A stretch of DNA of 64,000 nt, from positions 5,334,323-5,398,322 of the forward strand of contig NC_037265.1 of NCBI RefSeq assembly GCF_000002425.4, in the 5' to 3' direction. The notes below the pieces were generated by a model that did not search any database, was not told the DNA's origin, and saw only the letters and a program-made list of their open reading frames with translations. Positions 46,166 through 59,990 of this stretch are shown here, piece after piece. The DNA comes from Physcomitrium patens (Eukaryota > Streptophyta > Bryopsida > Funariales > Funariaceae). The translations under genes and the position numbers were made by a program. Each line of letters opens with the position of its first letter. Position 1 is the first letter of the stretch.

Positions 46166-48340
46166 CCAATAGATATAATTGATAAGCAATAGGATTGATT
46201 TGTTCATAAATAGAAAAAGGTCCCAGCCTACAAAAGTCCAACTTATCACAAAGATGAGTAGTTTTAATATTGCGATGAAGTAATCATACCTTGTCAGCCA
46301 CATTAAATTGTGGTTGCTTCTTGCAATAGGCATTTGCATTGATCTTTTGTCGCTCTTAAGCTTCTTTTAATTGTATCTTCATTGTTACATATAATTTTAA
46401 TAAATAATTTGCTAAATCTTTTATCAAAGGATTATCAACATTTAAAAAGCCAAAAATATCAAATTATAGATGATAACCATAGTTGGCAAAAAAAAGTGTT
46501 TGTTGAGTGGAAAAATGTACCAAATTATTGTATGCAAACTCTATCAATGGTGAAAACGTTTTTCAAACATCTTAATAATAGTTGATGATATACCTCAAAT
46601 ACTGCTCTAAAACTTGATTCACTTATTCTATTTGTCCATCAATTTGAGGCTGAAAAGTTGAAGAGATTTTTATATCTACTTTTACAATCTTAAAAAAGAT
46701 TTTCAAAAATCTTAATATTTGAAATAGAGTAAGTTTTTCTTAAATTCAAACTTTGAAACATTATGAGACTCAAAAGAAAAATTCTTCATATCATAAATAA
46801 GACAATCAAAGGACATACTTGATTGAATTTATTTGATAAAGGTCAAATCAACAGTTAATATTGTTTTCATTGCTTAAAGATGAAAATGCTTTGGCTTCAA
46901 AAAGATTGTTCTTTATTGATCAAAAGATATGTCTTCTTCTTTTGGTATAAGATAAGATTGTCTAGAAAGAACATCTAATAAATCTTGTTATTTTTCATAT
47001 TAATATGTGATCTTAAAAATAACTTTTGATAAAGACATGCTTCAATGAGCTTGGCAACAATTCAAAGCATGTCCCAACATGAAATACTTGAGGTTCTTAT
47101 AATATATATATATATTGTAACTGGACTTGAAGTGTCTTTTAGATAATGATGTCATTTTTGAAATGAATCCATAATTACAAAAAGTTCTTTGTTGTCAATT
47201 TCAAAGTTAATCTTGGCTCTTAAAAATTTCTTAGAATGGAAAGCTATTAGATGGAGTTTGTCATCGGTTTCCATTTCTGATAATACTATACCTAAGATAA
47301 AGTCTAATGCATCTATTTCCATAAAGAATGTCTTAAAAAAGTCAATGCGTTACAAAATTGGTGCAAAAGTAAATTCCTTCTTCAAAGAAAAAAATGATAC
47401 TTGAGCTTCTTTATTCCACTCAAGTTTTTTTTTACAAGTCAAATGTATAAATAGAGCTAAAACTTGAAAAAAAATCTTAATAAAGATTTGGTAGTAATTA
47501 ACAAAGCCCAAAAAGCATCGCACATCTCTTATTATTTTTAGGATGTTTTAATCTATGATAGTTTGGACTTTCATTGGATCCATCATAAGGCCTTCATTAA
47601 AAATGATATATCCTAAAAAATCAACTTGAGTATTGTAGAATATACACTTTTTCATCTTCACGTATAATCTTGCATCTTTTAGTTTTTGTAACACATGACA
47701 AATATGTACTTTATATTATTTTATATTTTTAGAGTAGATTAAAATATTTTCTAAATAATAAATGATAAAAGCATCAAAAAACTTACAAAAGACATCATTC
47801 ATTAGATGTTGAAAAGTAGTTGGTGCATTTTTGAATCCAAAAAGCATTACATTATATTCAAAATGTCTAGTCATAGTTTGGAAAGTAGTCTTCTATTCAT
47901 CTCTTTCTTTAATATGGACCAAGTTATATGCTCCTTGTAGATCTATTTTTTTATAAATCTTTGCTTCATTCAGTTGATCAAGAAGTCATAAAATCAAAAG
48001 AAGAAGATACATATTCTTTATAGTGATCTTGTTAAGTCCTTAATAATCCACACACATCCTCAAAGATCCATATTTTTTCTTTATAAATAAGATAGGAGTC
48101 TCGATTGGAGACTTAGAATGGCCTATAAAGTTCTTAACTAAGTTCTCATCAATGTATTCTTTGAATGTAGCGAATTCATTTGGTGATAGGCTATAGATTG
48201 GTCCAAATGGTGGTTACGTTTCTTCTTAAATATTGATAGAACAATTATAAAGATGATACTTTGGAAGAATATCTACATTCTTCTTTTCAAAAATGTCTTA
48301 GAAATCTTAATACTTGCTAGCAATACCACTTGATATCTTC
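46166..48340 (-). pseudogene. Element H integrase, RNase H and RT (broken)
   Basis: Matches D and K in order: integrase (46170-46990), RNase H (about 47100-47450), and RT (47450-48340, inverse of PFGL-, YLDD- and KKDG-type blocks). The latter includes a TCAACTTGAGTATTGTAGAA block shared with I (52070). Heavily decayed. Confidence 0.75.
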
Positions 48341-50326
48341 TTATCATAAGTAATAGATGTGGCATATATAACAAAAGATGGCCCTTGATTTGCAGCATGT
48401 ATAAAAGCTCTTGCACCTACCAATAATAGTTTGAATGTACTAGACTTATGGATTTCTACTTACCTAGTAAGACCTTGGGCTAGACTATGGAAAAAATCAA
48501 GATTGCAAGAAATCTAGTCTATATGAGGATTATATCTTTCTAGCCATAATAATCTTAAAATAATTAAATTAAAAAGAGATTTAATTATATTAAATATTAC
48601 TGAACTATTTTGACTACTAGTTGCTACTTCTATAAGAATAATTTCATGTATAACATTGCCACAAGATAATGAATGTCCATCTATTATTTCTACATGTAAA
48701 AGTTTGATTTTCTTAATTAAATATATATCTTATTTTTTGACAAAGTTATCATCTATAAAACAAGTTGAGGCTCTTAAATCCAACAAGGCTAAGACTTTGT
48801 AATTTTTTGATCTTAAACAGACTTCTATTATAAAATAAGGTGAGGGATCTAAAGTGAGAATAGGAAATTTACTAAATGTTGCATATGATTTTAGCAGTAT
48901 GGTCCCTATTATAGCTAAAGCAACTAATTTTCCAATACATTGTCTTCTTTGGCAAACTATACTCCTCATTTTGTAATTGTATTATTTTATTGGATAATAT
49001 TGAGTAATATATTTAACTTCTCCTCAATATAAGCATAAGCCCTCTTCACGTTGTCAATTCTTTTCCTACTCTATGAAGGATTTAAAACATACCATATCAA
49101 TTTGTATTAGTTTTGGCTTATATAAATAAGTTTCTAAAAATTTAGGAGCTATTGTCATTATTTTATTTGTTCTTCTTTAGTCATATATTTATTCTTGACA
49201 TCTTTCAAATAATTGATTGTTACATACGATGGCTTGAAAAATAAATTATTCCAAAGATTTTACCTTAGGCATTGTTAGTAACAAGTCTTTGATACTATTC
49301 TTCAATCCATATCGAAATTGATTGATAAGGACTTTGTCATTCTACTCCACATCGCAAGTAAGGTTTTAGAATTCAACAACATGTATGATGGCTAAGTATT
49401 ATCGTATTGTAAATACTTATGGTATGCAAAAATTAGTTAAAATATATTAAATATCAATAAATCTAAATGTGTGTTAAAATGGTTAGTAGATTAAATTAAA
49501 CGAAGTTGGTATAAGAAATTTTACTTTATTTATTTTTACTTGTTTTGATTTTGGCATGAAAAAAAATATATGACCTAAATATTTAGTATAAAGTCTTAGG
49601 AGAAGGTGGAAGCCTAAAGATGAAAATCTAAACTAGTAAGAGGATAATTAAGAGGGATGAAAGCAAGGTATGATGAGATCAAGGCAAGGAATGGAGAACT
49701 AAGAGCTTAAAGCTTTCTTGAGGCAAATTCTCTCTACTCTAATACTGTGATCCTTGCCACAAAGATAAGAGCTTATCCTCTGCTACTATTTCTCAATCAC
49801 TTTTTCCAAATATAGCTATAAATACTTCTAGGAATGAATTCAAATTATAAAAGAATTACAAATATTTTTCTATTAAAGGTCCAAACTAAGAGAAAGCACT
49901 TCTTAATAGAAGTGCGCTTATAAATTTGACTTGAGTTAATCGATCGAGATATTGAAAAGGATGCAATCTTAGATAGAGCTTGACTTGTTGCAAAAATCCT
50001 CAAAATTTTAATCTTATTCCATCAAACCTTATAAGCATACTAATTCTTATCCCTATCATATTTATAGAAGCAAAATTCTTTATATTTGATTGTAAAGTTG
50101 ATCTACTTGCTTTATTCAACTGCATAACTTCTAGTAGCAAATTTTGAACTTCTTCTATAAGAATAGGCATAGTACCTCCATAATTCACATTAAAAATATG
50201 TAAGATTTTTACTCTTAGAGTGTTTATAAGGTCATGAAGATTTGTAATAGTTACAAATCTATTCTTACTTCTACTACGAGTAGCATCCATAATCTTTCTT
50301 TCCATAGATAATTCAAACAAATTCAA
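48341..50326 (-). pseudogene. Element H protease and gag (broken)
   Basis: The protease segment at 48730-48969 includes NYKVLALLDLRASTCFIDD. Gag follows through 48970-49403 and 49791-50326 (the latter with SRSKNRFVTITNLHDLINTL near the N-terminus). It is interrupted by a short F-clade LTR at 49404-49790. The leader and primer region (50340-50542) precede the LTR. Confidence 0.7.
49404..49790 (+). repeat. Short F-clade LTR inside element H gag
   Basis: About 390 bp absent from the matching place in element I (52640-52700). It starts ATCGTATTGTAAATAC and shares the TTAGTAGATT and ATTCTCTCTACT blocks with the reverse complement of F. It is much shorter than F. The exact ends and any duplication are uncertain. 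Confidence 0.5.
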
Positions 50327-50542
50327 TAAATTAAATTATAGGAGGGTAATCTCTAATCTTTAATAAAAAATTCTATAAAGTGGAATAATCTACCCTCTTT
50401 AAAGAAAATATTAATGTTAAAAAACAACATTTTTTGTTTAAAGGTGGATAGTTTACAACCTTCAAAACACAACAATATAAGTGGAATAATCCACTCACTT
50501 CTAAAAGAGGATAGAAATAGTAAGTTAACACTCTTATCAAAC

Positions 50543-51079
50543 TCTCAAGGATATGAATCTCAAGGAAAGAAAATCCTTAATATATTCATATATGACTCAA
50601 AAGAACTAAAAAGTGACTTAAAGATGATATAATATTGAATTAGAATAGCTATAACCAAAAATAAGAAGACTAGAAAGTCTTAGAATAAGACTAAAGATTA
50701 GAAAGGTTTTGAAAAGAGTGAAGAAGGCTTCACTCTTGCCTCTATATATATTCTTAACTAGGAACTATGTTTCAATGACCTATACATTCTCAAAAATGTG
50801 TTGAATTTATAAGACATGTATCTTAACTTGCAAGTTAAGTTTTTTATATGTGTTCCACACAGATAGCTTGTTCTACAAGCTACCAACATGTAGTTAACTT
50901 GTTGACCAAGTTTCTAACCTACCAATCAACTACAAAAATATTTAAAATCAAAGTAGTACTTATAAAGCTTTTAGGAAGCTTCTCTAGATCTTATGAAATT
51001 AACCTATTTTTATTTATTTTTATCTACTTCTATTTAATCATATAGGTATTTATTATAGTACCTATGTATTTTTGTGACA
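50543..51079 (-). repeat. Element H 5' LTR
   Basis: Reverse A-clade LTR ending TTTTTGTGACA; pairs with 43253-43790. Internal TATATATA-type box near 50742-50750. Confidence 0.8.
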
Positions 51080-51240
51080 CTTTCTATAGAAGTTTTTAGA
51101 AATCTAAAGAGGCTTTTAGAAGCCTATGGAACTTTCTAAAAGATTGTAGAAGATTCTATAATTATCTAAAAGGTTATAAAAATTTGTAAAAGATTTTAGA
51201 AGGTCCTAAAATGTGGTAATTTGGAATATGTCCATGCTAT
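51080..51240 (-). repeat. D-like LTR, right half
   Basis: Rich in decayed TTCTAGAA/AGAAG blocks and ending GGAATATGTCCATG, like the D LTR end GGAATATGTCCCTAACA. Together with 43116-43252 it forms a solo LTR into which H inserted. Tentative. Confidence 0.5.
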
Positions 51241-51594
51241 GAATTGTAATTAAGAATGGTACATTTATACTTGCTAATAAGTATTAATGATGTCAATACA
51301 TTAATAATAATATTATCATAGTAAATTTAATGATGATAGAATATTGTAATGTTGAGTAATTGATAGAATCCAAAAATTAGATACCACACTCAAAAAATTA
51401 TTTTAATACTATTCCAAATTAAATTGTTCATAGTATCAAAATTATCTAATAGATTCTTTTAAATCTGGGTTCATTTGATAGTTGTAAAGAAATACTTTAT
51501 TTGCTAAATAAATCATGTGTCATTATTTACTACAATACATCTATAATACACCATTCTTTCCAAAATATATCAATATTAAAATATTTTTTTGAGT
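51241..51594 (+). repeat. Tc1-like element, right end with terminal inverted repeat
   Basis: 51241-51380 is subterminal sequence with nothing else recognised. 51380-51594 is the reverse complement of 41822-42042, ending TTTTTTTGAGT. Confidence 0.68.
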
Positions 51595-52957
51595 CATTAT
51601 ATATAATGATGGAATTGAAAGCACCTTTTAGATAGTAATATTATTCTTGAAAAGAATCTACAATTATAAGAAATTATTTATTGTAGATTTTGTAGTTAAT
51701 CTCTATTAATGAAAATTTCTTGGAGTAAAAAGCTATTAAATGGAATTTATCATCTCCTCCTATTTATGACAATATTACATTAAAGGAAAAATTTGATGCA
51801 TCTATTTTCATAAAAAAATATCTCGGAGAAGTCAATACAATACAAGATTTGTATAAAATAAATTTTTCTTTAAAGCATTTGTCTCTACAAGTTAAATGTA
51901 AAAATAGAGCTCCAATTTGAAAAAAATTCTTGTTAAAGATCTGAGAGTAATTAATAAAGTTCATAAAGCATTGCATATTTTTAACTATTTTTGAAATCTT
52001 TTAATCTTTAATAGTTTAAATCTTCTTAGGATTCATCATAAGGCCTTTATTAGAAATGATGTATCCTAAGAAGTCAACTTGAATAGTGTAGAATACACAA
52101 TTTTTTTTATCTTAGCATATAATCCTACATTTCTAAATTTTTATAATATTCAATAAATATGAAGTTCATATTTTTTTATGTTCTTAGAATAAATTAAAAT
52201 TTTATTTTAATATAACATAATAAAATCATTAAAGAACTCACAAAAAATATCATTCATAATATTTGAAAAGTAATTGGTGTATTTGTTAGTCCAAAAAGTA
52301 TGATATTATATTCAAAATATTCATACTTAGTTTAAAAAATAATATTTTATTCATTTATTTTTTTAATGTAGATTAGATTGTATAATTTTTATATATCTAT
52401 TTTTATATAAATCTTTATATGATTGAATTGATCATAAAGTTTTAAATTTAGAAATAAAAGATATCTATTATTGATAGTAGTCTTGTTAAGTCTTTAATTA
52501 TCCATGCACATTTCAAAGATCTATTTTTTCTTATCTATATGACAAGAATCTTTCAATCCATATTAAAATTAATAAGGGCTTTGTTATTCTAGTCTATGTC
52601 ACAAGCAAGGTTTCTAAAATTCAGCAACATATATGATGGCCAACCATGATTCTTGTCGTATAGATAAGAATTTGATCTATGTTATTCTTTTTTTATCACT
52701 TTTTTCAAATATGATTGTAAATACTTCTAAAAATGAATTCAAATCATAAAAGATTTGTGAATCTTTTTTATTAAAGATGCAAAATAAGAAAGAGCATTTT
52801 TAGATAGAAGTATACTTGTAAACTCAACTTAAGTAAATCCATCAAGATATTGGACAAGATGCAATCTTAGATAGAGCTTGAATTGTTGCAAAAATTGTCA
52901 AAATTTAGATCTAGTTCTATTAAACTTCTAAATTATATTAATAATTGCCTCCCTTAT
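51595..52957 (-). pseudogene. Element I RNase H, RT and gag, middle block
   Basis: Continues element I after the Tc1 insertion. RNase H and the RT connection (51600-52000; FMKIDASNFSFNVILS-type near 51770-51800), RT (52000-52520), then gag-like sequence (52530-52957) matching H 49300-50010. Heavily decayed. Confidence 0.7.
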
Positions 52958-52995
52958 TATTATATTATGTATATTTTTACTTGAGAATGTACTAG

Positions 52996-53553
52996 TGTCA
53001 CAGACATATATTAATGTTATGGACATATATTTATTATAATTATTATTTATGTAATATAAATATATAGAAATAAATTAATTTTATAATATCTCCCAAAAAA
53101 GCTTTTTAAAAGCTTCATAGACACTATTTTAACTTTATATGTACTTGTAGTTGATTAATAGGTTAGAAACTTGGTCAACAAGTTAATCACATGCCACATA
53201 TGTTACTAGCTTGTGGAATAAGCTAACTATATAGCATTCATAGAGAAAACTTGCCTTACAAGTTAAAATATGAGTTGTATAAAGTCAACATCTTTAGGAA
53301 GTCTTAAAGAATATTTTCGTGTAGCTCTTAGGTAGATAGTATATATAAAGGCAAGAATGAAGCCTTTTATGCTCTTATCAACTCTTTTTTTTGCTTCTAG
53401 TTTAGTTTTAAGAAGTTTCTAATTTTTTTATTTTTTGGCAATAGCCATTCTAATTTCATTTTAATATTCATACTTCTTTATTTATATTTTTTTATACTTC
53501 TTTGAAAAAGTCTCAATTATTTATTTTTTTTCATTAAGTTCTTATTCTTAAAA
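52996..53553 (+). repeat. Element K 5' LTR
   Basis: TGTCACAGACAT start. Aligns with the A LTR throughout, including the TATATA box (about 53340-53348) and the GTCAACTCTTTTTTTTGCTTCTAG-type R/U5 blocks. Confidence 0.8.
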
Positions 53554-53785
53554 ACTTGACAAGAGAATACTTATAATATCAAAACTTTACCTTTTTTTGA
53601 TTAAGAATGGATTATTCTTTTCTTTCAATAAGACATAAGTGTATTAGAAGCTGTGGATTGCCCTCTTCAAAATTAATATTTTTTTGAGTATTTTTTTATT
53701 TTCAAAATCTTCCTTTTACTTGTCTTGAATAATATTAGATATATACATATTTTTTTAAGTATTATTATAATAGAGATTGTCAACA

Positions 53786-54780
53786 TGAAGAGTGCAATGA
53801 TAGAAATGTAAGAACAATTGAGAAAATTAATGTTTGTAATGCATCAACTCAATTTATCACCACAAGATGGAACAAGAATGACAAAAAGTAAAGATATAAA
53901 GATAATTGAAGTTGTTTCAATATTTGCACCAAATCATATTCCTCTTCTTATGGTAGAACATCATTCAAGCACTAGTGAACTAAGAATTGTGTTACTTAAG
54001 AAGTTTCATAGTATAAGATCAAAATTTTGAGGATTCATCAATCAAGTACAATTGATAATTGAACTTCAACTCCAAAGCTATCCAACACTAAAATCACAAG
54101 TCAAGTTTATTAAAAAACTATTTTTTGGTTTTACATTATCATGGTTTTTATTTTTTTTAAACAACATGACTCAATATTAGACAATTTGAAAGCATTCTTT
54201 GAAGAATTTTGAGCTATGTATAGAGAATATAATGCAATAAGTGTTACAACAAATAAGATCCATATTTTGTGAGAAAAAAATCAATTTGTAATATTATATA
54301 CTTTATAATTTAAATAACTTGTAATTGATATCAATTAGAATGATATTACATCTATTAGTCAATTTTTTTATAGATTAAAATATGAGGTGAAGAAATTGAT
54401 GCTCAATTTATTCAATGTTTAAACATTGAATCTAGCAATTGATTTTTCTATAAAATATTATAATTGGCTTTTTGAATTTTGGTCCAAGAATCACATAAGT
54501 AGGCTTCAATGTTATTATAATTCAATGGCAACACCAATGTCCTTTCAACACATACTTTCAAAAGTACAAAATATATAAATTTATGTAATATGTTTCAAAC
54601 TTCTTACTAAGTAAGAAAAATCTTATCTTTATTAAAAATATTATATTTATATTATGGACAATTAAAGCACACTACTCAAAATTATTCAAAGAAGTGATAC
54701 AATCATAAAATGAAAAGTATGACTATCAAAGAAGTCAATATGTTAGGAAATAAATTTATCCAACTACAATGAAAACTATG
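53786..54780 (+). pseudogene. Element K gag (broken)
   Basis: The start MKSAMIEM matches A. The segment at 53818-54030 is clearly Gag (MHQLNLSPQDGTRM). The nucleocapsid region near 54640-54690 is a worn CCHC knuckle (LYYGQLKHTTQN). Colinear with A 5959-6950. Confidence 0.72.
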
Positions 54781-56650
54781 TGGCTAGAATCTTACTTAAT
54801 ATCTAATAAAGGTCTTATTTTCTCTTTAAAATCTTCTTCTTATTTTATAATAGATTTTAATTGAGAATCTAAAAAATATAAAGCTTTCACTATATTAGAT
54901 TCAAAAGTTTCAACTTATGTTTTAGATAAAAAATTTGTTAAAAGATATAACATATTTTTAATAAAAAAAATAAGACATGTTCATTTAAAAGTCATAGATA
55001 ATTTTCCATTTTCTACTAGAGATATTATTTATAAAATATTTCCTTTATAAGTAGTAATTAATGATTGGAGTAGCTTTGTGATATTTAATATCATTAAACC
55101 CCTTTCAATCTAGTCATTTTAGATTTATTGTAATTAAAAAAAATAAAACCCTTGAATAGATTGGATTTTTTGTAGTCTTGATTTTTTTGAAAGTATAATT
55201 AAGAATTTAGATAATCAAATAAAAAGTCGTAAGTTTAGTACAATCAAACCTACATTTGTAGGTACATGAGCTTTCTTGCATACTGCAAAAGAAGGATCAT
55301 CTTGTGTCATTTATGCAACACCTATTTCTAATAGTAGAAAGACTTCAAATAACATTCTTAATTAATATCAAGATTTTGAAGATGTATTTGACAAGAATAA
55401 AATAAATAGTCTTTTTGAATATTATTCCTATGACTACTCAATTGACATTCAAGAAAGAGCTCAACTGCCATTTGGACCAATCTATAGTTTATCACAAAAT
55501 GAGTTGGTTGAACTCAAAGAGTATATTAAAGAAAGTATGGTCAATAAATTCATATGCCATTCCAAATCTCCAGTAGGAGCTCTAATTTTATTTTTGAAGA
55601 AAAGAGATAGATTATTGTCAATGTATGTCAATTATTGAACTCTATAAAATCACCATAAAGAATAAATACTTGCTATCTTTAATATTTGGACTTCTTGATT
55701 AGTTGAATCAAGCTAAGATCTATATAAAATAGATCTATAATAGTTCATACAATCTGGTATACATCAAAAAAAAAGATGAATGAAAGATTGCATTTTGAAC
55801 TAAGTACAAATATTTTGAATATAATGTCATGCCTTTTGGACTTACAAATATATTAGTAGCTTTCCAACATTTAATGAATGATATTTTTTCAGAGTTTTTG
55901 GATGATTTTATTATTTTTTATTTAGATATTATTTTAATCTATTCTAAAAATATAAAAAAATATGAACTTTATATTTTTTATATATTACAAAAATTAAGAG
56001 ATGCAGGGCTCTTTGTTAAGATAAAAAAGTATATATTTCACACTATTTAAGTTGATTTCTTAGGATATATTATTTCAAATGAAAGAAAGATTTAAAAAAT
56101 GGTAAAAAATATATAATTCTTTTTGGAATTTATAACTTTCAAGTTATAACTCTATTTACATATTTAACTTATAAAAAAAAACTTTAATAGAATCAAGAAG
56201 TGGAAGCAGCATTTGAAGTTTTGAAAAAAGTCTTTGTTTCTACACTAATCTTATATTGTGTCAATTTTTTTAAGCCATTTTTTTTATAGAAATAGATGCA
56301 TCAAATTTTTCTTTGACTTTTGTATTGTTACAAATAAGAATAAATTATAAACTTCAATTATTAGCTTTCTATTCCAAAAAAATTTCAGCAATCAAAATCA
56401 ACTACAAGATCCACAATAAAGAACTTCTTGAAATTGTGGATTTATTTCAATAATAGTACCATTAATTAGAAGGCACTCCTAATCCAATAATTTTATATAA
56501 AGATCACAAGAATATTGAATATTTTATATCAATACACATTTTGAATTGTTTTCAAGCCTATTGGAGCAAGTATTTATTAAGATTCAATTTCAAGATCACT
56601 TATCAATTAGGAAAACAACAAGGTTTATCAGACACACTCTCTAAATGATC
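54781..56650 (+). pseudogene. Element K protease, RT and RNase H (broken)
   Basis: Colinear with A 6950-8410 and 17077-17600. The protease region is near 54880-54920. RT includes MPFGLTNILVAFQHLMNDIF at 55829 and the catalytic-box region YLDIILIYSKN. RNase H is at 56200-56640 (EIDASNFSLTF-type and YKDHKNIEYF). Confidence 0.78.
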
Positions 56651-58083
56651 TTATTTGGTATCAAAGGAAAAAAAATATTACTTTTAATGAATAACTAATA
56701 ATTTTCTTGAAGCTAAAGCATCTTGATCTTTAAGCAATGAAATCAATACTAATTATTGATTCAACTTTCATTAAATAAGTTCAATCAAGTATGTCTTTTG
56801 ATCTAATTTGTGATATTAAAAAAAATCCTTCAAAGTCTTATAATACTTTCAAATTTGAATTTAAGAAAAATCTATTATATTTTGAAGAGCACTTATATGT
56901 TTCAAAAAGTAAAACTCAATTATGTATTTTTCAAGCTTATTACAACTTTCTAATAATATGACATTTTGGATACAAAAAGACTTTAAAATTAATATTTAAG
57001 AATTTTTTATAGCCTCAAATATCAAAGTCAATCAAAGATTTTATAAAATCTAATGATATTTACTAAAGATCAAAAACTCCTTATCATTGATCTTATAGTC
57101 TTCTTTAGTTATTATTCATTTTAAAACAACCATGGTTTTTTTATTTTTATGGATTTTATTATGAATTTTTTAGTCTCAAATTCTTATAAATTTATATTTT
57201 TTATAATAGATCGTTTCACTAAGATGGCACATTTTTTACCATGTACAAAATCTATCACAAGTAAAGAAACAACTAAGTTTTTCTTTAATAACATTTATTA
57301 CTAATATAGATTATCTAAAAATATTATATCAGATAGAAAGAATAATTTGTATCAAGATTTAAAAAATTTTTTTTTAAGATTCTAAAGATGGATATAAAAT
57401 TATCTATGGCTTATCATTTTCAAATTGATGGACAAACAAAGTATATAAATTAAGATTTGAGGTAGTACTTGAGGTATACCATCAATTACTAATAAGATAA
57501 TTGGACAACTTTTTTGCTTTTGGTAGAATTTTTTTATAATAATATGATACATTCTTTTATGCAATAAATTTTTTTTTACTAATTATAATTAGCATCTATA
57601 ATTTGATGTTTTTGACTTTTTAAAAATTGATAATCTTGAAAAAAAAGATTTGACAAATCATTTATCTAGATACATAGAATAATGAAAGTACAACTAAAAG
57701 AGGCTCAAGAACAACAAAAGAATAATGTAGATGCCTATTTCAAGTAAAAACATCATTTATACATTGGTGATAAGATAAGTATAGTTTGTTATAATATTAA
57801 AACTATTTATCTTTAAGACAAGTTGGATTATTATAGACTTAGACTATTTCCTATTTGTGAGCAAGTCAATCTAGTCACTTATCAATTACATCTATTAAAT
57901 TCTATGAAAATCCATTCCATATTTCATGTATTTCTTATAGAGCCATATAATACAGTGAATATCTTGAAAAGAAGACAAATATCATTGCTTCCTATAAAAG
58001 TAGATAATAATGAAGAATTCAAGGTAGAAAAAGTCTTAGACTCAAGGCAATACCAACATAGGTTAGAATATCTTATTCATTAG
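56651..58083 (+). pseudogene. Element K integrase and chromodomain (broken)
   Basis: The zinc region is near 56930-57080 and the DDE core near 57150-57430 (DRFTKMAHFLP, IISDRKNN, FQIDGQT). The chromodomain segment at 57823-58083 has MKIHSIFHVFLIEPY and EFKVEKVLDSRQYQHRLEY. Same order as D. Confidence 0.75.
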
Positions 58084-58289
58084 TATAGATATAATATTAG
58101 CAAATGTACATAGAAGTCAATAAAAAAATCTTATAAATGAAATAGAGAAGGTCAAATCTTTTCATCAATGAAATCCATCAAAACAAAGATGAAAGATAGC
58201 AAAACTTTGTTATAAAAGAAACACAATTTAAAAAAGATTGCATTCTATCTTCTATCTTTGTTTTCAATTTTTATATTATTATAGCATTA

Positions 58290-58760
58290 AAAAGATGAAA
58301 AATCAATAGCAAGCATGTTTAAATCAAGAGCGATCATTTCTTGACTTATTAAATGAGACATTGCAATTATCATAGCCTTCAAGGCCACATAATAGAGATG
58401 AAGAACTTCAAGGGTAATATATTCTTCTTTGAATAGATGGCAGGATACAATGCATTTGATATTACAACCTAAGAAAAGAGTAATTTTATTATTTGATAAT
58501 TATTTGGTAATTTTATTAGAGGTAGGAACAACTCTTAATATTATTATAAATATTTCTTTTTGAAAGAAGTTACAAAGGCTTCAACAATGATTAAATAAGA
58601 AGGTGGTCTTTCCATCCTAAAATGAGACATAACCAATGGCTGAAAAGACCTATTAACTACCTTCAAAGAGAATAAAGACCAAAGTATATATCAAATACAA
58701 TTTGTCATATCTTAGACTTTTTTTACATGTGATATATATCACTGCTCCTTATAGAACCCA
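58290..58760 (+). pseudogene. Element K post-pol small ORF
   Basis: Segments ETLQLS, PSRPHNRDEELQG (58350-58415) match D SQPSS...RPRDEEL. LVILLEVGTTLN-type (about 58510-58540) and the MAEKTY..LQREQRPKYISNTICHILDFF-type end (58620-58740) match A and H. It is located between the chromodomain and the 3' LTR. Decayed. Confidence 0.55.
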
Positions 58761-58779
58761 TTTCTAAAAGGGGGACTAA

Positions 58780-59325
58780 TGTTACAAATATGTATTAATA
58801 TTACAAATAAATATTTATTGTAATTGTTACCTATGTGATATGAATAGGTAGAAGTAAATTAATTTCATAATATCCTTTAAAGAAGCTTTTTAGAAGCTTT
58901 ATAGACATTACTTTGACTTTACATGTGTTTGTAGTTAATTGATAGGTTATAAGGTTAATTATGTATCATACATATTAGTAGCTTGTGGAATAAGCTAACT
59001 ATGTGGCATCCATATAAAAAAAATTGCCTTACAAGTTAAGATACATGTTATGCAAAGTCATTACTTTTTGGAGGTCCTATAGAATCTTGTCACATAGCTC
59101 TTAGGTAGATAGTATATATAAAGGCAAGAATAAAGCCTTCTTCACTCTTATCAATTCTTTTCTTGCTTTTTATTTAGTTTTCAAAAGTTTTTAGTTTTTT
59201 TATTTTTTGGAAATAGCCATTCTAATTTTTTTTTAATGTACATACTTCTTTAATTCTATTTTATTTTATTTCTTTAAAAAATTCTCACTTGTTTAATTAT
59301 TTTTATCAAGTTCTTATCCTTGATA
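58780..59325 (+). repeat. Element K 3' LTR
   Basis: TGTTACAAATAT start, CCTTGATA end. Clearly diverged from the 5' copy, in line with an old insertion. Confidence 0.8.
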
Positions 59326-59639
59326 CTTAGCCATAGAAGATAATTAGAAATGCAATAATAATCTTACCAAGATTAATAGAATCTTAAATAAACTTTATGT
59401 AACCTTTAATAATTCTAATAAAATTTTAATCAATGCAAAATAAATTTAAAATAAATTATAAAAGAAACACAATGAAGTCTTAAATTAATCTCAAAGAAAA
59501 ATAACAAAGAAATTTTAAAGAAATATAAAAATAAACCTTTAAAGAAATATAAATAATCTTACAAAATTATTTGAAATAGAAAATTTAAAATAAAAAAAAA
59601 ATCTTAAATAAATAATAAAAATAAAAATTCTAAGTAGAT

Positions 59640-59990
59640 CCTAAATAAATCTTAACTAAATTTGAAATTAATCCTAATTAAAATATTTATGAATCTTAAT
59701 CAAATCTAAATTGAAACCTAAATTGAAATTTTAATCAAATCTTAGGTCAAATTCTAATTAAATTTCAGATTGAATCCTAGAAAAATTCTAAATTCTAAAT
59801 AAAGCCTAAATCCGAAATAAATCCTAAATTTTAACCAAATCTTAAACCTTTGATCAATCTAAATCAAATTTTAGTAAAATTCAAAATCTTAACTAAACCT
59901 TAAATCAATTCCAAAGCAAATCTTAAGCAAATCCTAAATCTTGAATAAATCCTAATCAATCTTGAATCAAATCTTAAATCTTAAACAAAC
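59640..59990 (-). repeat. Minisatellite in LTR L
   Basis: About 350 bp of AAATCCTAAAT- and AATCTTAAATC-type units, the reverse complement of the array at 45415-45850. Degenerate; the unit length varies from 6 to 18 bp. Confidence 0.75.

Larger units (their letters stand above)
43253..51079 (-). mobile_element. Element H: decayed chromovirus
   Basis: Minus-strand A-clade element with LTRs 43253-43790 and 50543-51079. CATTC (43248-43252) and CTTTC (51080-51084) are a one-mismatch target duplication. Internal order: post-pol ORF, chromodomain, integrase, RNase H, RT, protease, gag, leader. It contains LTR J (44449-46165) and a short F-clade LTR (49404-49790). Very AT-rich, many breaks; clearly older than A. 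Confidence 0.85.
41822..51594 (-). mobile_element. Tc1/mariner-type DNA transposon, split by later insertions
   Basis: Long terminal inverted repeats (about 41822-42042 and 51380-51594) enclose a minus-strand Tc1-type transposase relic (42040-43075). The outer ends read ACTCAAAATATT and its inverse; a TA stands at 41820-41821 on the left. It split chromovirus I. Most of the length between the TIRs is later insertions: a D-like LTR and element H. Without these, the transposon is about 1.7 kb, a normal size. Confidence 0.72.
52996..59325 (+). mobile_element. Element K: decayed but complete-layout chromovirus
   Basis: Plus-strand A-clade element of about 6.3 kb with LTRs 52996-53553 and 58780-59325. 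In order: gag, protease, RT, RNase H, integrase, chromodomain, small post-pol ORF, polypurine tract (GGGGGA near 58770). All parts of the A-clade layout are present without other insertions, making it the best guide to the layout, but it is very AT-rich with many breaks. ACTAG/CTTAG at its borders may be a worn target duplication. Confidence 0.85.
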